DNA of 64,000 bases from Kitasatospora azatica KCTC 9699 (GCF_000744785.1 NZ_JQMO01000003.1:5518001-5582000), one strand, 5' to 3'; counted from the first letter of the stretch, positions 25,443 through 34,928 are shown. Translations and numbers: made by a program. Notes: generated from the letters alone by a model not told the origin.

Positions 25443-27101
25443 ATGAACAAGCGCTACTCGGTGGGACAGTACCTGGTGGACCGGCTCCGGCAGCTGGGCC
25501 TGGAGCACCTGTTCGCCATCGCGGGTGACTACTCGATCGAGTGGCTGAACCGGTACGTCGCACCGAGCGGCATCGAGCTCGTCGAGGAAGTCAACGAGGT
25601 GAACGCCGGCTACGCGGCGGACGGATACGCGAGACTGAAGGGCATCGGCGCCCTCTGCGTCACCTACTCGGCGGGCGCGCTGTGCGCCGTGAACGCCGTC
25701 GCCGGTGCCTACGTCGAGAAGGTGCCGATCGTGCTGATCAACGGCACGCCGAGCATCAAGAAGACCCTGACCTTCGAGCAGACCGGGTTCAGCGCGCACC
25801 ACTTCATCAGCGGACGCGAAACGGACCTCCAGTCGTTCGAGCACATCACGGTCGCAGCCGTCCGGATCGACAATCCCGACCTCGCACCGAACCTGATCGA
25901 CTACGCGCTGACCAGATGCATCAGCGAACGGCGCCCGGTGTACCTCGAACTCCTCCAGGACATGGTTGACTTGGAGTGCGAGCCGCCGCAGGGCGAGCTG
26001 AAGCCGGTCAGGATCCTGTCGGACCAGACCAGCCTGGAGGAGTCGGTCGAGAAGATCTGCGCCAGGCTCGAAAGCGCCGAGAACCCGCTGATCTGGATCG
26101 GCGTGGAGATCGACCGGCTCGGCCTGCAGGAGAAGGCCCTGCGGCTGATCCGGCAGCTGGACGTCCCCTTCGTCACGGAACTCCTGAGCAAGGCCGTCCT
26201 GTCCGAGGACGATGTGCTGTTCGCCGGAGTGCTCGACGGCCAGGCATCCTCGGCGGCCGTCACCGAGTTGGCCGGGTCGGCCGACTTCGTGCTGGCCCTC
26301 GGCGTGTGGCTGACGGACATCAACTCCCTGGGCTGGAACCCGGACTACGACAAGACCGCGTTCGCCTCGATGGACGCGGTCAAGCTCGGCACCTACTTCG
26401 GCGGGCAGGTCGCGCTGGAGCACCTGATCGACGGGCTCCTCGCGGCGAAGCAGGTCGCGCCCAACGCGCGGAAACTGCCGGCGAAGCCCGCCCGGAGCGT
26501 ACCGGCCGTCGCGGGGACCGAGGTGATCACGTACCAGGGGTTCTACAACTACGTGCAGCGGTACATCGATCGGAACACCATCGTCAGCGCTGACGCGAGC
26601 ATGAACTACTTCGGCAGCCTGCTGCTCGATGTGCCCGCCCCGAGCGGGTTCATCGTCCAGTCGTCCTACTCGGCGATCGGTTACAGCGCGGCTGCCGCGA
26701 CGGGTGTCTGCCTGGCGAAGAGGGACGATCAGCGGGTCATGGTCTTCTCGGGCGACGGCGGCTTCCAGATGACCGCCCAGTGCCTGTCGACGCAGACCCG
26801 CTTCGGACTCAACCCGATCATCTTCGTCATCGACAACGGCGTCTACGGCGTGGAGCAGTGGCTCGCCGACGCATCGGTCTTCCACACCGACAAGCCGTTC
26901 TACCGGCCCTGCATCCTGCACCGGTGGAACTACAGCAGGCTGTCGGAGGTATTCGGTTGTCAGGGATGGGAGGTGAGTACCTACGGGGAACTGGGCCATG
27001 CCGTGGCGGGTGCGCTGGAGAACTCCGGCAGCCCGTCCATCATCCAGGTCCGGGTGCCCGACAAGTCGATTCCTGACAATGCGAACTGGAAGACCCAGTA
27101 G
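25443..27101 (+). CDS. ThDP-dependent 2-keto-acid decarboxylase
   Basis: A 552-residue enzyme of the pyruvate/indolepyruvate decarboxylase family with three domains: pyrimidine-binding (residues 1-180, with the activating Glu in VEEVNEVNAGYAADGYAR), a central domain, and a pyrophosphate-binding domain with GDGGFQMTAQ and then NPIIFVIDNGVYGVEQ. The length is normal. GGAGG lies before the ATG. It would decarboxylate a 2-keto acid to an aldehyde, or carry out a carboligation. In this operon the likely substrate is a 2-keto acid derived from the oxidised, dehydrated sugar. Confidence 0.88.
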   Translation: MNKRYSVGQYLVDRLRQLGLEHLFAIAGDYSIEWLNRYVAPSGIELVEEVNEVNAGYAADGYARLKGIGALCVTYSAGALCAVNAVAGAYVEKVPIVLINGTPSIKKTLTFEQTGFSAHHFISGRETDLQSFEHITVAAVRIDNPDLAPNLIDYALTRCISERRPVYLELLQDMVDLECEPPQGELKPVRILSDQTSLEESVEKICARLESAENPLIWIGVEIDRLGLQEKALRLIRQLDVPFVTELLSKAVLSEDDVLFAGVLDGQASSAAVTELAGSADFVLALGVWLTDINSLGWNPDYDKTAFASMDAVKLGTYFGGQVALEHLIDGLLAAKQVAPNARKLPAKPARSVPAVAGTEVITYQGFYNYVQRYIDRNTIVSADASMNYFGSLLLDVPAPSGFIVQSSYSAIGYSAAAATGVCLAKRDDQRVMVFSGDGGFQMTAQCLSTQTRFGLNPIIFVIDNGVYGVEQWLADASVFHTDKPFYRPCILHRWNYSRLSEVFGCQGWEVSTYGELGHAVAGALENSGSPSIIQVRVPDKSIPDNANWKTQ

Positions 27102-27162
27102 CAGGACCAGCAGGACGAGCAGGACGAACACCTACCGCAATACCGGAGAGAGGATCAGAACA

Positions 27163-27471
27163 ATGCCCACGAAGATCACCGCAGTCTTCGAGAACCCGCA
27201 GGACCCCACCGTCTTCGAGGCCGGTCACGACGACCAGGTCGCGCTGGCGAAGAAGATTCCCGGAGTCCAGCGGGTCGAGAGCGCGAAGGTCTGGCCGAAG
27301 GAGGACGGCAGCCCGACGCCGGCCTACCGCGTGCTCGACCTGTACTTCGCCGACTACGACGCGGCCAGCAGGGCCGTGACGACCGAGGAGGCCGGGGCGT
27401 TCGTCGGCAAGCTCCGCGAGTTGGCGACCGGCGGTGTCCGGCTCCTCTTCGCGGACGTCGAGGAGGTCTGA
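27163..27471 (+). CDS. EthD-like small protein
   Basis: A 102-residue protein with the size and layout of the EthD (ferredoxin-like, dimeric alpha/beta barrel) family: beta start KITAVFENPQDPTVFEAGHD, VALAKKIPGVQRVESAKV, a YRVLDLYFADYDAA segment and a final strand VRLLFADVEEV. EthD relatives act as small cyclases, dehydratases or accessory proteins in several pathways. The ATG at 27163 follows GGAGAGAGGA. It ends the operon before a strong hairpin. Function in this pathway is unknown. Confidence 0.75.
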   Translation: MPTKITAVFENPQDPTVFEAGHDDQVALAKKIPGVQRVESAKVWPKEDGSPTPAYRVLDLYFADYDAASRAVTTEEAGAFVGKLRELATGGVRLLFADVEEV

Positions 27472-27500
27472 GCGCAGCCTCGTCCCACGGCCCGCATGCG

Positions 27501-27549
27501 AGCGGCCCGCGCTGCACGGCTCCTCGGGAGCGGTGCGGCGCGGGCCGCT
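27501..27549. terminator. Bidirectional hairpin between convergent genes
   Basis: Perfect 12-base arms AGCGGCCCGCGC and GCGCGGGCCGCT enclose a 25-base loop that itself contains GGCTCC/GGGAGC. It separates the end of the sugar operon from the convergent permease gene. No T-run follows. Confidence 0.65.
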
Positions 27550-27584
27550 GTGGTGTGCCCGTGGGCGCGGGCCGTGGGCGTGGG

Positions 27585-29114
27585 TTACCAGCGCGCGGAC
27601 TGGGTGGTCAGTTCCGCACGGCCGGCCAGCCGTTGGTTGCGCGGGTGCTCGCGCTTGAGGAACCAGTGGCGGGCGGAGACCAGCCACCACAGGGCGGCGA
27701 AACCGACCACGATGGCGACCGCGACCGGCGCGTAGTTGAAGTTCTTCGCGGTGATCGGGTTGACCTGCGGCAGCATGAACAGCACGGTGATCAGGACCAC
27801 CCAGGCCACCGCGACGACGCCGATCGGGCGGCTGTACCTGCCCAGGTGCCAAGGGCCGCGGTGGAAGTTGTCGCCCTGGCGCAGGCGCAGGAAGGTCGGG
27901 ATCACGTACGCGATGTACAGGCCGATGGTGGCGATCGAGGTCACGGCGGCGTAGGCGGTGGCGTTGATCAGGTCGGGCAGGCCCAGTGCCAGCGCGCCGC
28001 CGACGGCCAGCCAGACGGCCTTGGTGGGCGTGCGGGTCTTGGGGTTGATCTGGTGCCAGACCTTGCTGAACGGCAGCGCGCCGTCGCGGGAGAAGGCATA
28101 GATCATCCGGGAGTTGGCGGTGACCGAGGCCATCCCGCAGAACAGCTGGGCGCCGATCACGACCAGCAGCAGCAGCTTGCCGCCGGTCATGCCGAGGGCG
28201 TCGATGAACACCTGGGCCGGCGGCACACCGGTGGTGGTGCTGAGCGTGCTGTCCCAGTCCTGGATCGCGAAGGTGAGGCCGACGATCAGCACGAAGCCGG
28301 CGATCCAGGAGAGCCAGATGGAGCGGACGATGCCGCGCGGGCCGGAGACCGCCGCATCGTTGGTCTCCTCGGTCATGTGGGCCGAGGCGTCATAGCCCGT
28401 GAACGTGTACTGCGCGACGAGCAGGCTCAACAGGCCGACGTAGAAGGAGGACTGGAAGCCGGTGCCGTTGACGAAGTGCCCGAAGACGAAACCCACCGAC
28501 TGGTGGTGCGAGGGCACCAACGCCAGCGCGCCGACGATCAGCAGCACACCGCCGACGTGCCACCAGACGCTCACGCTGTTCAGGACCGCGACCATGCGGA
28601 CGCCGAAGGTGTTCAGCGCGCCGTGCAGCAACAGGATGCCCGCGAACAGCATCATCGTGTGCTGCGGCGTGGTGGCGAAGCTCCACTGCAGGTCGAGGTA
28701 GGCGTTCAGGAAGGTGGCCGCGCCGAAGTCGACGCCGGCGGTCACCGCGACCTGGCCCAGCACGTTGAACCAGCCGGTGAACCAGGCCCAGGCCGCGGCC
28801 GACTTCTGCGGGGCCATCTCCTTGGCCCAGAAGTACAGTCCGGCGGAGGTCGGGTAGGAGGAGCAGACCTCGGCCATCGCCAGGCCCACGAACAGGGTCA
28901 TCGCGCCGACCAGCACCCAGCCCCAGGTGAGCATCGCGGGGCCGCCGGTGGTCATGCCGAAGCCGTAGAGGGTCAGGCAGCCGGACAGGATCGAGATGAT
29001 GGTGAAGGAGACGGCGAAGTTGGAGAAGCCAGACATGCGGCGGGCCAGGACCTGGGTATAGCCAAGTTCGGCGAGGCGTTCCTCGTCTGACAGGTGATCG
29101 GCTTCCAGGGGCAT
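27585..29114 (-). CDS. APC-superfamily amino acid permease
   Basis: A 509-residue integral membrane protein with about twelve hydrophobic segments. The N-terminus DEERLAELGYTQVLARRMSG followed by FSNFAVSFTIISILSGCLTLYG (split here) is typical of the GABA/amino-acid permease branch of the APC family (AAT/BAT-like). The ATG at 29114 has GAGAGGAA upstream. It would import an amino acid or amine at the plasma membrane. It lies 80 bp after the upstream TPR-like gene in the same orientation, so they may share a transcript. Confidence 0.88.
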   Translation of the reverse strand: MPLEADHLSDEERLAELGYTQVLARRMSGFSNFAVSFTIISILSGCLTLYGFGMTTGGPAMLTWGWVLVGAMTLFVGLAMAEVCSSYPTSAGLYFWAKEMAPQKSAAAWAWFTGWFNVLGQVAVTAGVDFGAATFLNAYLDLQWSFATTPQHTMMLFAGILLLHGALNTFGVRMVAVLNSVSVWWHVGGVLLIVGALALVPSHHQSVGFVFGHFVNGTGFQSSFYVGLLSLLVAQYTFTGYDASAHMTEETNDAAVSGPRGIVRSIWLSWIAGFVLIVGLTFAIQDWDSTLSTTTGVPPAQVFIDALGMTGGKLLLLVVIGAQLFCGMASVTANSRMIYAFSRDGALPFSKVWHQINPKTRTPTKAVWLAVGGALALGLPDLINATAYAAVTSIATIGLYIAYVIPTFLRLRQGDNFHRGPWHLGRYSRPIGVVAVAWVVLITVLFMLPQVNPITAKNFNYAPVAVAIVVGFAALWWLVSARHWFLKREHPRNQRLAGRAELTTQSARW

Positions 29115-29194
29115 GGGCGTTCCTCTCGGGGGCGAGGGGGAGCGGGACGGGGGAGGGCAACACGTACGGGGACGCCGGGGAGCCTGCCGCCGGC

Positions 29195-30148
29195 TCAGTT
29201 CGAGCGGCGCCAGCGGGGAGTTTGGGGAGGATTGACCGCGCGCTCGCGGTGCTGCAGGAACAGCTGCTGCGCGTCGCCCGTGAAGCCCCACGGCGTCCTG
29301 GTGGCGAACGGGCCGATCGCCTCGAAGACCTCCCGTGCCTCGGCGTGCCGGCCGGCCAGGCACAGGGCGTAGGCCAAGTAGTTCGCATCGTCCGCGAAGT
29401 TGGCGTGCGGCTGTGGCGAGCGGTAGTACCACCAGCGCTCCAGCACCCGGTCGATGTCCGGGCAGTCGGCCCACGGGTTGAGGCTGAGTCCGAGGCCCCG
29501 CGGGTTCTGCCGCAGCCGGTGCTGGTGGTGCTCGGCCTGGGCGACCAGCAGTACCACCGGGATCGGGGTGCCCTGCGGGGTCTGATGGGTCCGCTCGTGC
29601 GCCCAGTCGAACATCATTGCGCTGCCGCCCTGGTGACGCGGCATCAGGAAGGCCAGCATCTCGTGGTGACCCTCACGGCTGTACGGATCCCGGCGGCAGG
29701 TCTCGGTCCACAGGTCCTGCATCAGCGCGCCGTCCTGCGCGAGCGTGCGGGCCAGCGCCATCAGCACCAGCCACGGAGACGGGTCCGGCGGCGCGGCGTC
29801 CGCCGCCTGGACCGTGGTCTGCCAGGCCAGATCGGCCAGTTCCTGGCTCTCGTTGCGGCCGGCCAGGATCGCCCTGAGCGCCTGGACGTGCGCCAGCATC
29901 ACCAGGGCGTCGGGGTTGTCCGGTTCGGCGGCGGCCCAGGTCTCGGCCCAGCGCAGCCGCACGCCCTGGCGGGCGAGCACCTGGAGCCGGAAGACCCTGC
30001 GGTCCCAGTTGTACCCGGTGGCGGCGATCAGGTCGCGCGGGGCGTCCCAGCGGCCCATCGCGGCATCGTCGCAGACCGTCCTCAACTCCCGGTCGTCGCG
30101 GGCGGGATGCGGGTCGATCTGGAGGGAGCGGCCCGGTCCCCTAGCCAC
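29195..30148 (-). CDS. TPR-like protein of unknown function
   Basis: A 317-residue soluble protein, mostly alpha-helical, with helical pairs rich in Ala, Leu and Trp (for example ALVMLAHVQALRAILAG and WLVLMALARTLAQDGAL) that resemble tetratricopeptide repeats. There is no signal peptide, membrane segment or catalytic motif. The start is GTG with AAGGAA six bases upstream. The sequence GHHEMLAFLMPRHQGG and the HERTHQTPQGTPIPVVLL stretch look like the core of a conserved streptomycete hypothetical family. I do not recognise a function. Confidence 0.7.
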   Translation of the reverse strand: MARGPGRSLQIDPHPARDDRELRTVCDDAAMGRWDAPRDLIAATGYNWDRRVFRLQVLARQGVRLRWAETWAAAEPDNPDALVMLAHVQALRAILAGRNESQELADLAWQTTVQAADAAPPDPSPWLVLMALARTLAQDGALMQDLWTETCRRDPYSREGHHEMLAFLMPRHQGGSAMMFDWAHERTHQTPQGTPIPVVLLVAQAEHHQHRLRQNPRGLGLSLNPWADCPDIDRVLERWWYYRSPQPHANFADDANYLAYALCLAGRHAEAREVFEAIGPFATRTPWGFTGDAQQLFLQHRERAVNPPQTPRWRRSN

Positions 30149-30460
30149 GGCAGTTCCTTGCCATCCTTGAAAACGGGGACTTCGGGGTCACAGGTCGCTC
30201 TTCTCCGTATCCCGGATCCGCGGACGCTCGTGCGGACACACTCGGGGGCTCATCGACACACGGTTACGCAGCGTCAGCTGCAGGTAGCGGTACAGGCAGT
30301 AGAAAATCAGACCCACGTGCGGTCGCAATAGGGCTCACAGGGGGTCCACTTGCCGCAACAGGGCACACACGGGTTAAGCGGGACCTATGAAGAGGTCACA
30401 GTCACATACGAATTCAGCGACCATCCCTCACCAGGACGCCGTCGGTCCTACAGTCCCTCC
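30149..30460. promoter_or_regulatory. Divergent intergenic region
   Basis: About 310 bases between divergently transcribed genes, with several AT-richer patches such as CAGTAGAAAATCAGA and CATACGAATTCAGC. TACAGT lies about seven bases upstream of the HTH gene's ATG, which has no ribosome site; this could be a -10 box of a leaderless transcript. Confidence 0.4.
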
Positions 30461-31900
30461 ATGACCAGTGGCACCGAGAGCGCACCGGCCCCCACCCGTC
30501 GCGGCAACGGCCAGCTCATAGCTCTGATCGAGCAGGCCGCGATGTCGAACAAGGAATTCGCCCGCGCCGTGCGCGCCACCGCCGTGCGGCACGGGCGGGA
30601 CGCCAAGTGCACCCACACCAGCGTGCAGCGCTGGCGGGACGGCCGGATGAGCCGAGCCGTGCCGCCGGAGCTGATCGCGGAGACGCTCTCCCGCGCGCTC
30701 GGCCGGATCGTCAGCACCACCGACATCGGCATGGCGGGCCCGAGCCGATCCCAACGTCCGCTGTGGACGGCTGAGTTCCTCGAATCACCGGCCGAACTCA
30801 GCTCCGTCATGCGGGCGCTGTGGGTCAGCGACCTGGAACAGGAGGGCGCCGTCCGCAGCGAGATCCCGGCCACCGCGCTCAGCGGACCGGGACTGCACTG
30901 GCTTATGGCCGACAGGGTCGCCGCACCCGTCGGCCGGGGTACCGGCCGTGAGGTGACGCCCGCCGACCTCGCCGGCTTCCGTGACACCCTGCACGCCTTC
31001 GACCTGATCGCCCGGCGGACCGGCGGCGCCGCCGCGCGGCTGCCCGCCGTGCAGTACCTGCACACCAGCCTGACGCCGCTGCTGACCGGCCGCTACCCGG
31101 CCGAGACCGGGCGCAGCCTGTTCGGCGCCGTGGCCCTGGCCCACCTGGGCATCGGCCGCTACACCCACGACGCGGGCCTGCACGGGCTGGCCAGGCGCTA
31201 CCTGCTGCTGGCCCTGTGCTCGGCGCACCAGGCCGACGACCGGCTGCTCGGCGCGCACGTCCTGACCACCCTGGCCGAACACGCCGCCGGTGCCGGCGAC
31301 CAGCCGGCCACCGCCAACCTGGTGCGCGCGGCACTCGGCGCGAGCAGCGGCAGCAACCCGCGGGCCCGGGCCGCCCTCTACGCGGCCCAAGCCCACGCAC
31401 AGGCGGCCCGGCAGGACGGCGAGGCGGCCACCCACAGCCTGGCCGCCGCGTCCCGCGGACTGGCGCACGCGATCCCGCAGGACGCCCCGTGGCTCGACTA
31501 CTTCGGCGCGGCGGAGCTGGCCGACACCGCCCTGCGCTGCCGCCTGGAACTCGGCGATTTCGCCGCTGCCCCGGCCGACTTCGCCGCCGCCACCGCGGCC
31601 CGGTCGCCCGACCGCCTGGTCGACCAGGTACTCGCCCGCTGCCTGCTGGCCACCGCCTACTTCCGGCTCGGCGATCCGGTCCAGGCCTGCACCGCGGTCG
31701 AGGCCGCCCTGAACGGTGCCCAGGGCCTGCAGTCCGGCACGGTCGCTGCCCAACTCGCCCAACTGGCCACCTACCTGGCCCCGCACCGCGAATCCCCCCG
31801 CGCTGCCGCCCTGCTCCGCCGAATCCGCCGATGCGGCAGCCCCCTTGGCAGCCCGGACACACCCCGGTCAACAGGCGCCGCCACCCGTCCGACCCACTGA
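30461..31900 (+). CDS. HTH and TPR-like transcriptional regulator
   Basis: A 479-residue protein. An N-terminal DNA-binding domain (about residues 12-85) reads LIALIEQAAMSNKEFARAVR and then THTSVQRWRDGRMS, an XRE-type helix-turn-helix with recognition-helix-like TSVQRW. The rest is a long helical region with repeated Ala-rich pairs, probably TPR-like. The general build recalls NsdA-type regulators in Streptomyces, which influence development and antibiotics, but this is only resemblance. The upstream in-frame extension has no better start, so the ATG at 30461 is chosen even though a ribosome site is missing. Confidence 0.72.
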   Translation: MTSGTESAPAPTRRGNGQLIALIEQAAMSNKEFARAVRATAVRHGRDAKCTHTSVQRWRDGRMSRAVPPELIAETLSRALGRIVSTTDIGMAGPSRSQRPLWTAEFLESPAELSSVMRALWVSDLEQEGAVRSEIPATALSGPGLHWLMADRVAAPVGRGTGREVTPADLAGFRDTLHAFDLIARRTGGAAARLPAVQYLHTSLTPLLTGRYPAETGRSLFGAVALAHLGIGRYTHDAGLHGLARRYLLLALCSAHQADDRLLGAHVLTTLAEHAAGAGDQPATANLVRAALGASSGSNPRARAALYAAQAHAQAARQDGEAATHSLAAASRGLAHAIPQDAPWLDYFGAAELADTALRCRLELGDFAAAPADFAAATAARSPDRLVDQVLARCLLATAYFRLGDPVQACTAVEAALNGAQGLQSGTVAAQLAQLATYLAPHRESPRAAALLRRIRRCGSPLGSPDTPRSTGAATRPTH

Positions 31901-31998
31901 CTATCCTGCTGCCGCCGGCAGTCGCGGACGTCCATGAGGGCATTGTCCACGCCTGATCGTGGCGGCCCGGGCCGGCGGCAGCTTCTAGGATCTGGGGC

Positions 31999-32736
31999 AT
32001 GTCAACACGACTTGTGCAGATCACCATGAAGGCCCAGGACGACTCCGCGCTCGGCCGGTTCTGGGCGGAGGCACTCGGTTGGGGTGTCGACAGCGAGGGG
32101 CCCGGCGTGACCAACCTCGAACCCGTGGGCTTCGCCTACCCCGACCCGGTGGCCGTCTGCATCGACATCGTCGCCCGTCCGGAACCCAAAACGGTGAAGA
32201 ACCGGGTGCACCTCGATCTGGCCACCACCTCGGCCGCCCATCAGGCGCAGTTGGTCGCGCGCCTGAAGGATCTCGGCGCGACGCTCGCCGACGTGGGACA
32301 GGGCGACGTCCCCTGGACGGTCATGGCCGACCCGGAGGGCAACGAGTTCTGCGTCCTGGAGCCCCGTGCGATCTACCAGGACACCGGGCCGATCGCCGCG
32401 GTGGTGGTCGACTGCACCGACCCAGGAGCGATGGCCCGGTTCTGGGGCGAGGCGATGGACTGGACGCTGCACGAGGTCACCGACGACCACGCGGCCATGC
32501 GCTCCGCCCAAGGCGTCGGCCCCTACCTGGAGTTCCTCCGCACCCCGGACACCAAGAGCGGGTGGAACCGCGTCCACCTCGACGTCCGCCCCTACGCCGG
32601 CGACGACCTGGCAGCAGAGGAAGCCCGACTGCGTGCGCTGGGCGCCACCGACCCGGGCATCGACCAGTCCGCAATCTCCTGGACGGTTCTGGCCGACCCG
32701 GAGGGCAACGAGTTCTGCCTCCTCGCTCCTCGCTGA
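31999..32736 (+). CDS. Two-domain VOC (glyoxalase-fold) protein
   Basis: A 245-residue protein of two tandem vicinal-oxygen-chelate modules, residues about 1-120 and 130-245. Each ends in the same motif, WTVMADPEGNEFCVLEP and WTVLADPEGNEFCLLAP, and each contains a VHLDL or VHLDV metal-type strand. This subgroup is common in actinobacteria and often annotated as glyoxalase-like or bleomycin-resistance-like; substrate unknown. TAGGAT seven bases before the ATG may be a -10 box, with a leaderless message. It stands alone between the HTH regulator and a LacI remnant. Confidence 0.85.
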   Translation: MSTRLVQITMKAQDDSALGRFWAEALGWGVDSEGPGVTNLEPVGFAYPDPVAVCIDIVARPEPKTVKNRVHLDLATTSAAHQAQLVARLKDLGATLADVGQGDVPWTVMADPEGNEFCVLEPRAIYQDTGPIAAVVVDCTDPGAMARFWGEAMDWTLHEVTDDHAAMRSAQGVGPYLEFLRTPDTKSGWNRVHLDVRPYAGDDLAAEEARLRALGATDPGIDQSAISWTVLADPEGNEFCLLAPR

Positions 32737-32837
32737 CCTCGAGCAACAGCTCCCGTCGGAGTCGGGCCTCGGCCGTGCCAACGAGTACCCAACGAGTACC
32801 GGTACGGCCTGGGGGCGCCTTCACCCTCGCCGCGCGG

Positions 32838-33017
32838 ATGACGCCTCCGGTCACCGTCATCGCCCAGGACCCGGTCGCGATCGGCACGACCGCCGCCCAT
32901 CTGCTCTTCGCCCGTATCCACGGGGACACCTCCCCGCCCCGCACGATCGTCATGCCCACCACCCTGATCCCGCGCGGCTCCGGCGAGATCCTCGGGCCCT
33001 ACGCGCAAGGAAGCTGA
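32838..33017 (+). pseudogene. C-terminal fragment of a LacI-family regulator
   Basis: Sixty codons reading TVIAQDPVAIGTTAAHLLFAR and then TTLIPRGSGEI, the standard C-terminal end of LacI-type repressors (the last strand pair of the sugar-binding domain and the closing LIPRGSGE). The helix-turn-helix and most of the ligand domain are absent. It is a decayed remnant from a rearrangement. Confidence 0.8.
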
Positions 33018-33019
33018 CC

Positions 33020-33184
33020 ATGGCCCCAGCAGACCGTGAGGCGCTCTCCCGCGACGAGTCGCCCGCCGTCCGCAAACTCCACGTCGTCCGCGCGGCCCTC
33101 GGGCGCCAGTCCGGGCTCATCGGGGCCGCCCGCCACGCCATGGCACACCGACCCACCAGGTCGCACCCGCCGGCGCCGCCGTAG
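33020..33184 (+). CDS. Doubtful 54-aa ORF after LacI remnant
   Basis: A 54-codon frame with a good AAGGAAG site, starting 2 bp after the LacI fragment. The product is basic and low in structure, with AVRKLHVVRAALGRQSGLIG at the centre and a proline-rich end. No family is recognised. It may be part of the same rearrangement scar rather than a gene. Confidence 0.25.
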   Translation: MAPADREALSRDESPAVRKLHVVRAALGRQSGLIGAARHAMAHRPTRSHPPAPP

Positions 33185-33411
33185 GCGGCGACCGCTTCCC
33201 GGTTGGCCCCCGCCCTGTGCTCGCGACGGCAACCTGTGACGCGCCGCCTATTCCACCATGCGAAATGGTGCTTCCGAATTTGATGCGTCGCTTACGTCGC
33301 CGGAATCGCCAGGAAATGCACGGCCCGTTCCCTGTACGTCAGCTGGCACCTGGTCTGCCTCCCCTGACGGCGCACGTGTGCTTCTGCAGGTCAGCCCAGC
33401 ATGGAGAGAGC

Positions 33412-34920
33412 ATGACGACGACAGCGAGCAGCACACCCCTCACCCCGGCGCCGGTCCCGGCAGAGTACTCACCGCGCCTCTACAACGAAGACCTGGCCCC
33501 CACCACCGAGCGGAAGTGGGGGGCGTTCAGCATCTTCAACGTCTGGACCTCGGACGTGCACAGCCTCTACGGCTACTTCCTGGCCGCCAGCCTGTTCCTC
33601 GTCGCCGGCAACGCCTTCAAGTTCGTCATCGGGATCGGCGTCGGCTCGCTGGTGATCTACTGGCTGATGACGCTGATCGGCAAGGCGGGCGTTCGGACCG
33701 GTGTGCCGTACCCGGTGCTCGCCCGGGCTTCGTTCGGCACCTTCGGCGCGAACGTCCCGGCGCTGGTGCGGGCCGTGGTCGCCACCTTCTGGTACGGGGC
33801 GCAGACCAGCGCGGCCGCCGGCGCGATCGTCGCCTTCCTCACCAGATACAGCGGCCCCAGACACTTCCACGAGACCACCCACCTGCTCGGGCACAGCGGC
33901 CTGGAGGTGGTGTGCTTCCTGGCTGTGTGGGCCGCTCAACTGCTGGTCATCAGCAAGGGAATGGAGACGGTTCGCCGCTTCCAGGACTTCGCCGGGCCGG
34001 TCGTCTGGCTGATGATGCTGATCCTCGCCGTCGTTCTGTCGGTCAAGGCCGGCGCACTGTCCTTCTCGGTCGACATGCCGGCCGGCGACCTCGCCGCGCT
34101 CGCCAAGAGCTCGACCGGCCTGGACGTGGCCCCGGGCTCGCTGGCCGCGATAGCGGCGATCGCGGCGACGTGGATCACCTACTTCGCGGCTCTCGTCCTC
34201 AACTTCGGTGACTTCGCGCGATTCGTGCCCAACGAGAAGACGCTGCGCAAGGGGAACATCTGGGGGCTGCCGGTCAACCTCGTCCTCTTCTCCTTCGTCG
34301 CCGCCCTGACCACTGCGGCGGCCAGCAAGGTCTACGGCCAGGTGATCCTCGAACCTGCCAAGATCTCCGCCAAGTTCGACAGCGTCTACCTCGTCCTGCT
34401 GGCCGCCCTGACCTTCGCGGTCGCCACCCTGGGCATCAACGTGGTCGCGAACTTCGTCAGCCCGGCGTTCGACTTCGCCAACGTCGCCCCGAAGTACATC
34501 GACTTCCGGCGCGGCGGCCTGATCGCTGCCGGCGTCGCGCTCCTGCTCTACCCGCTGCACCCCTGGGACAACGCGCCGAGCTTCGTCAACGCCATCGGCT
34601 CGACCATGGGCCCGATCTTCGGGGTGATCATCGTGGACTACTACCTGATCCGCAAGGCGCGGATCGACGTCGCGGCGCTCTACCAGGAGAACGGCGAGTT
34701 CCGCTTCCAGGGCGGCTGGAACATCCGAGCCTTCGCCGCCGCCGCCGTCGGCGCGGTCTTCTCCAGCCTCCTCCCGATCTACGGCCCGGCCGGCTACGGC
34801 GCGGCGCTCGGCCCGTACAGCTGGTTCATCGGCGTCATCGTCGCCGGCTCGCTGTACTTCGCGGTCAGCGGCGGCAGGAGCCGGATCCTCCCGGCGCTCC
34901 CGGCGGACAAGACGGCCTGA
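33412..34920 (+). CDS. NCS1-family nucleobase/hydantoin-type permease
   Basis: A 502-residue membrane protein with about twelve helices. The start LYNEDLAPTTERKWGAFSIFNVW and GVPYPVLARASFGTFGAN are diagnostic of the nucleobase:cation symporter-1 family (cytosine, allantoin, hydantoin and related transporters). The ATG at 33412 has GAGAGAG just upstream. It would import a purine/pyrimidine breakdown product with a cation. No catabolic partner gene is next to it, so the substrate cannot be narrowed. Confidence 0.9.
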   Translation: MTTTASSTPLTPAPVPAEYSPRLYNEDLAPTTERKWGAFSIFNVWTSDVHSLYGYFLAASLFLVAGNAFKFVIGIGVGSLVIYWLMTLIGKAGVRTGVPYPVLARASFGTFGANVPALVRAVVATFWYGAQTSAAAGAIVAFLTRYSGPRHFHETTHLLGHSGLEVVCFLAVWAAQLLVISKGMETVRRFQDFAGPVVWLMMLILAVVLSVKAGALSFSVDMPAGDLAALAKSSTGLDVAPGSLAAIAAIAATWITYFAALVLNFGDFARFVPNEKTLRKGNIWGLPVNLVLFSFVAALTTAAASKVYGQVILEPAKISAKFDSVYLVLLAALTFAVATLGINVVANFVSPAFDFANVAPKYIDFRRGGLIAAGVALLLYPLHPWDNAPSFVNAIGSTMGPIFGVIIVDYYLIRKARIDVAALYQENGEFRFQGGWNIRAFAAAAVGAVFSSLLPIYGPAGYGAALGPYSWFIGVIVAGSLYFAVSGGRSRILPALPADKTA

Positions 34921-34928
34921 TTCGTCAC

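Noticed and set aside
32838..33017. Functional small LacI protein
   Set aside because: Only the end of the ligand domain remains and the DNA-binding part is missing.
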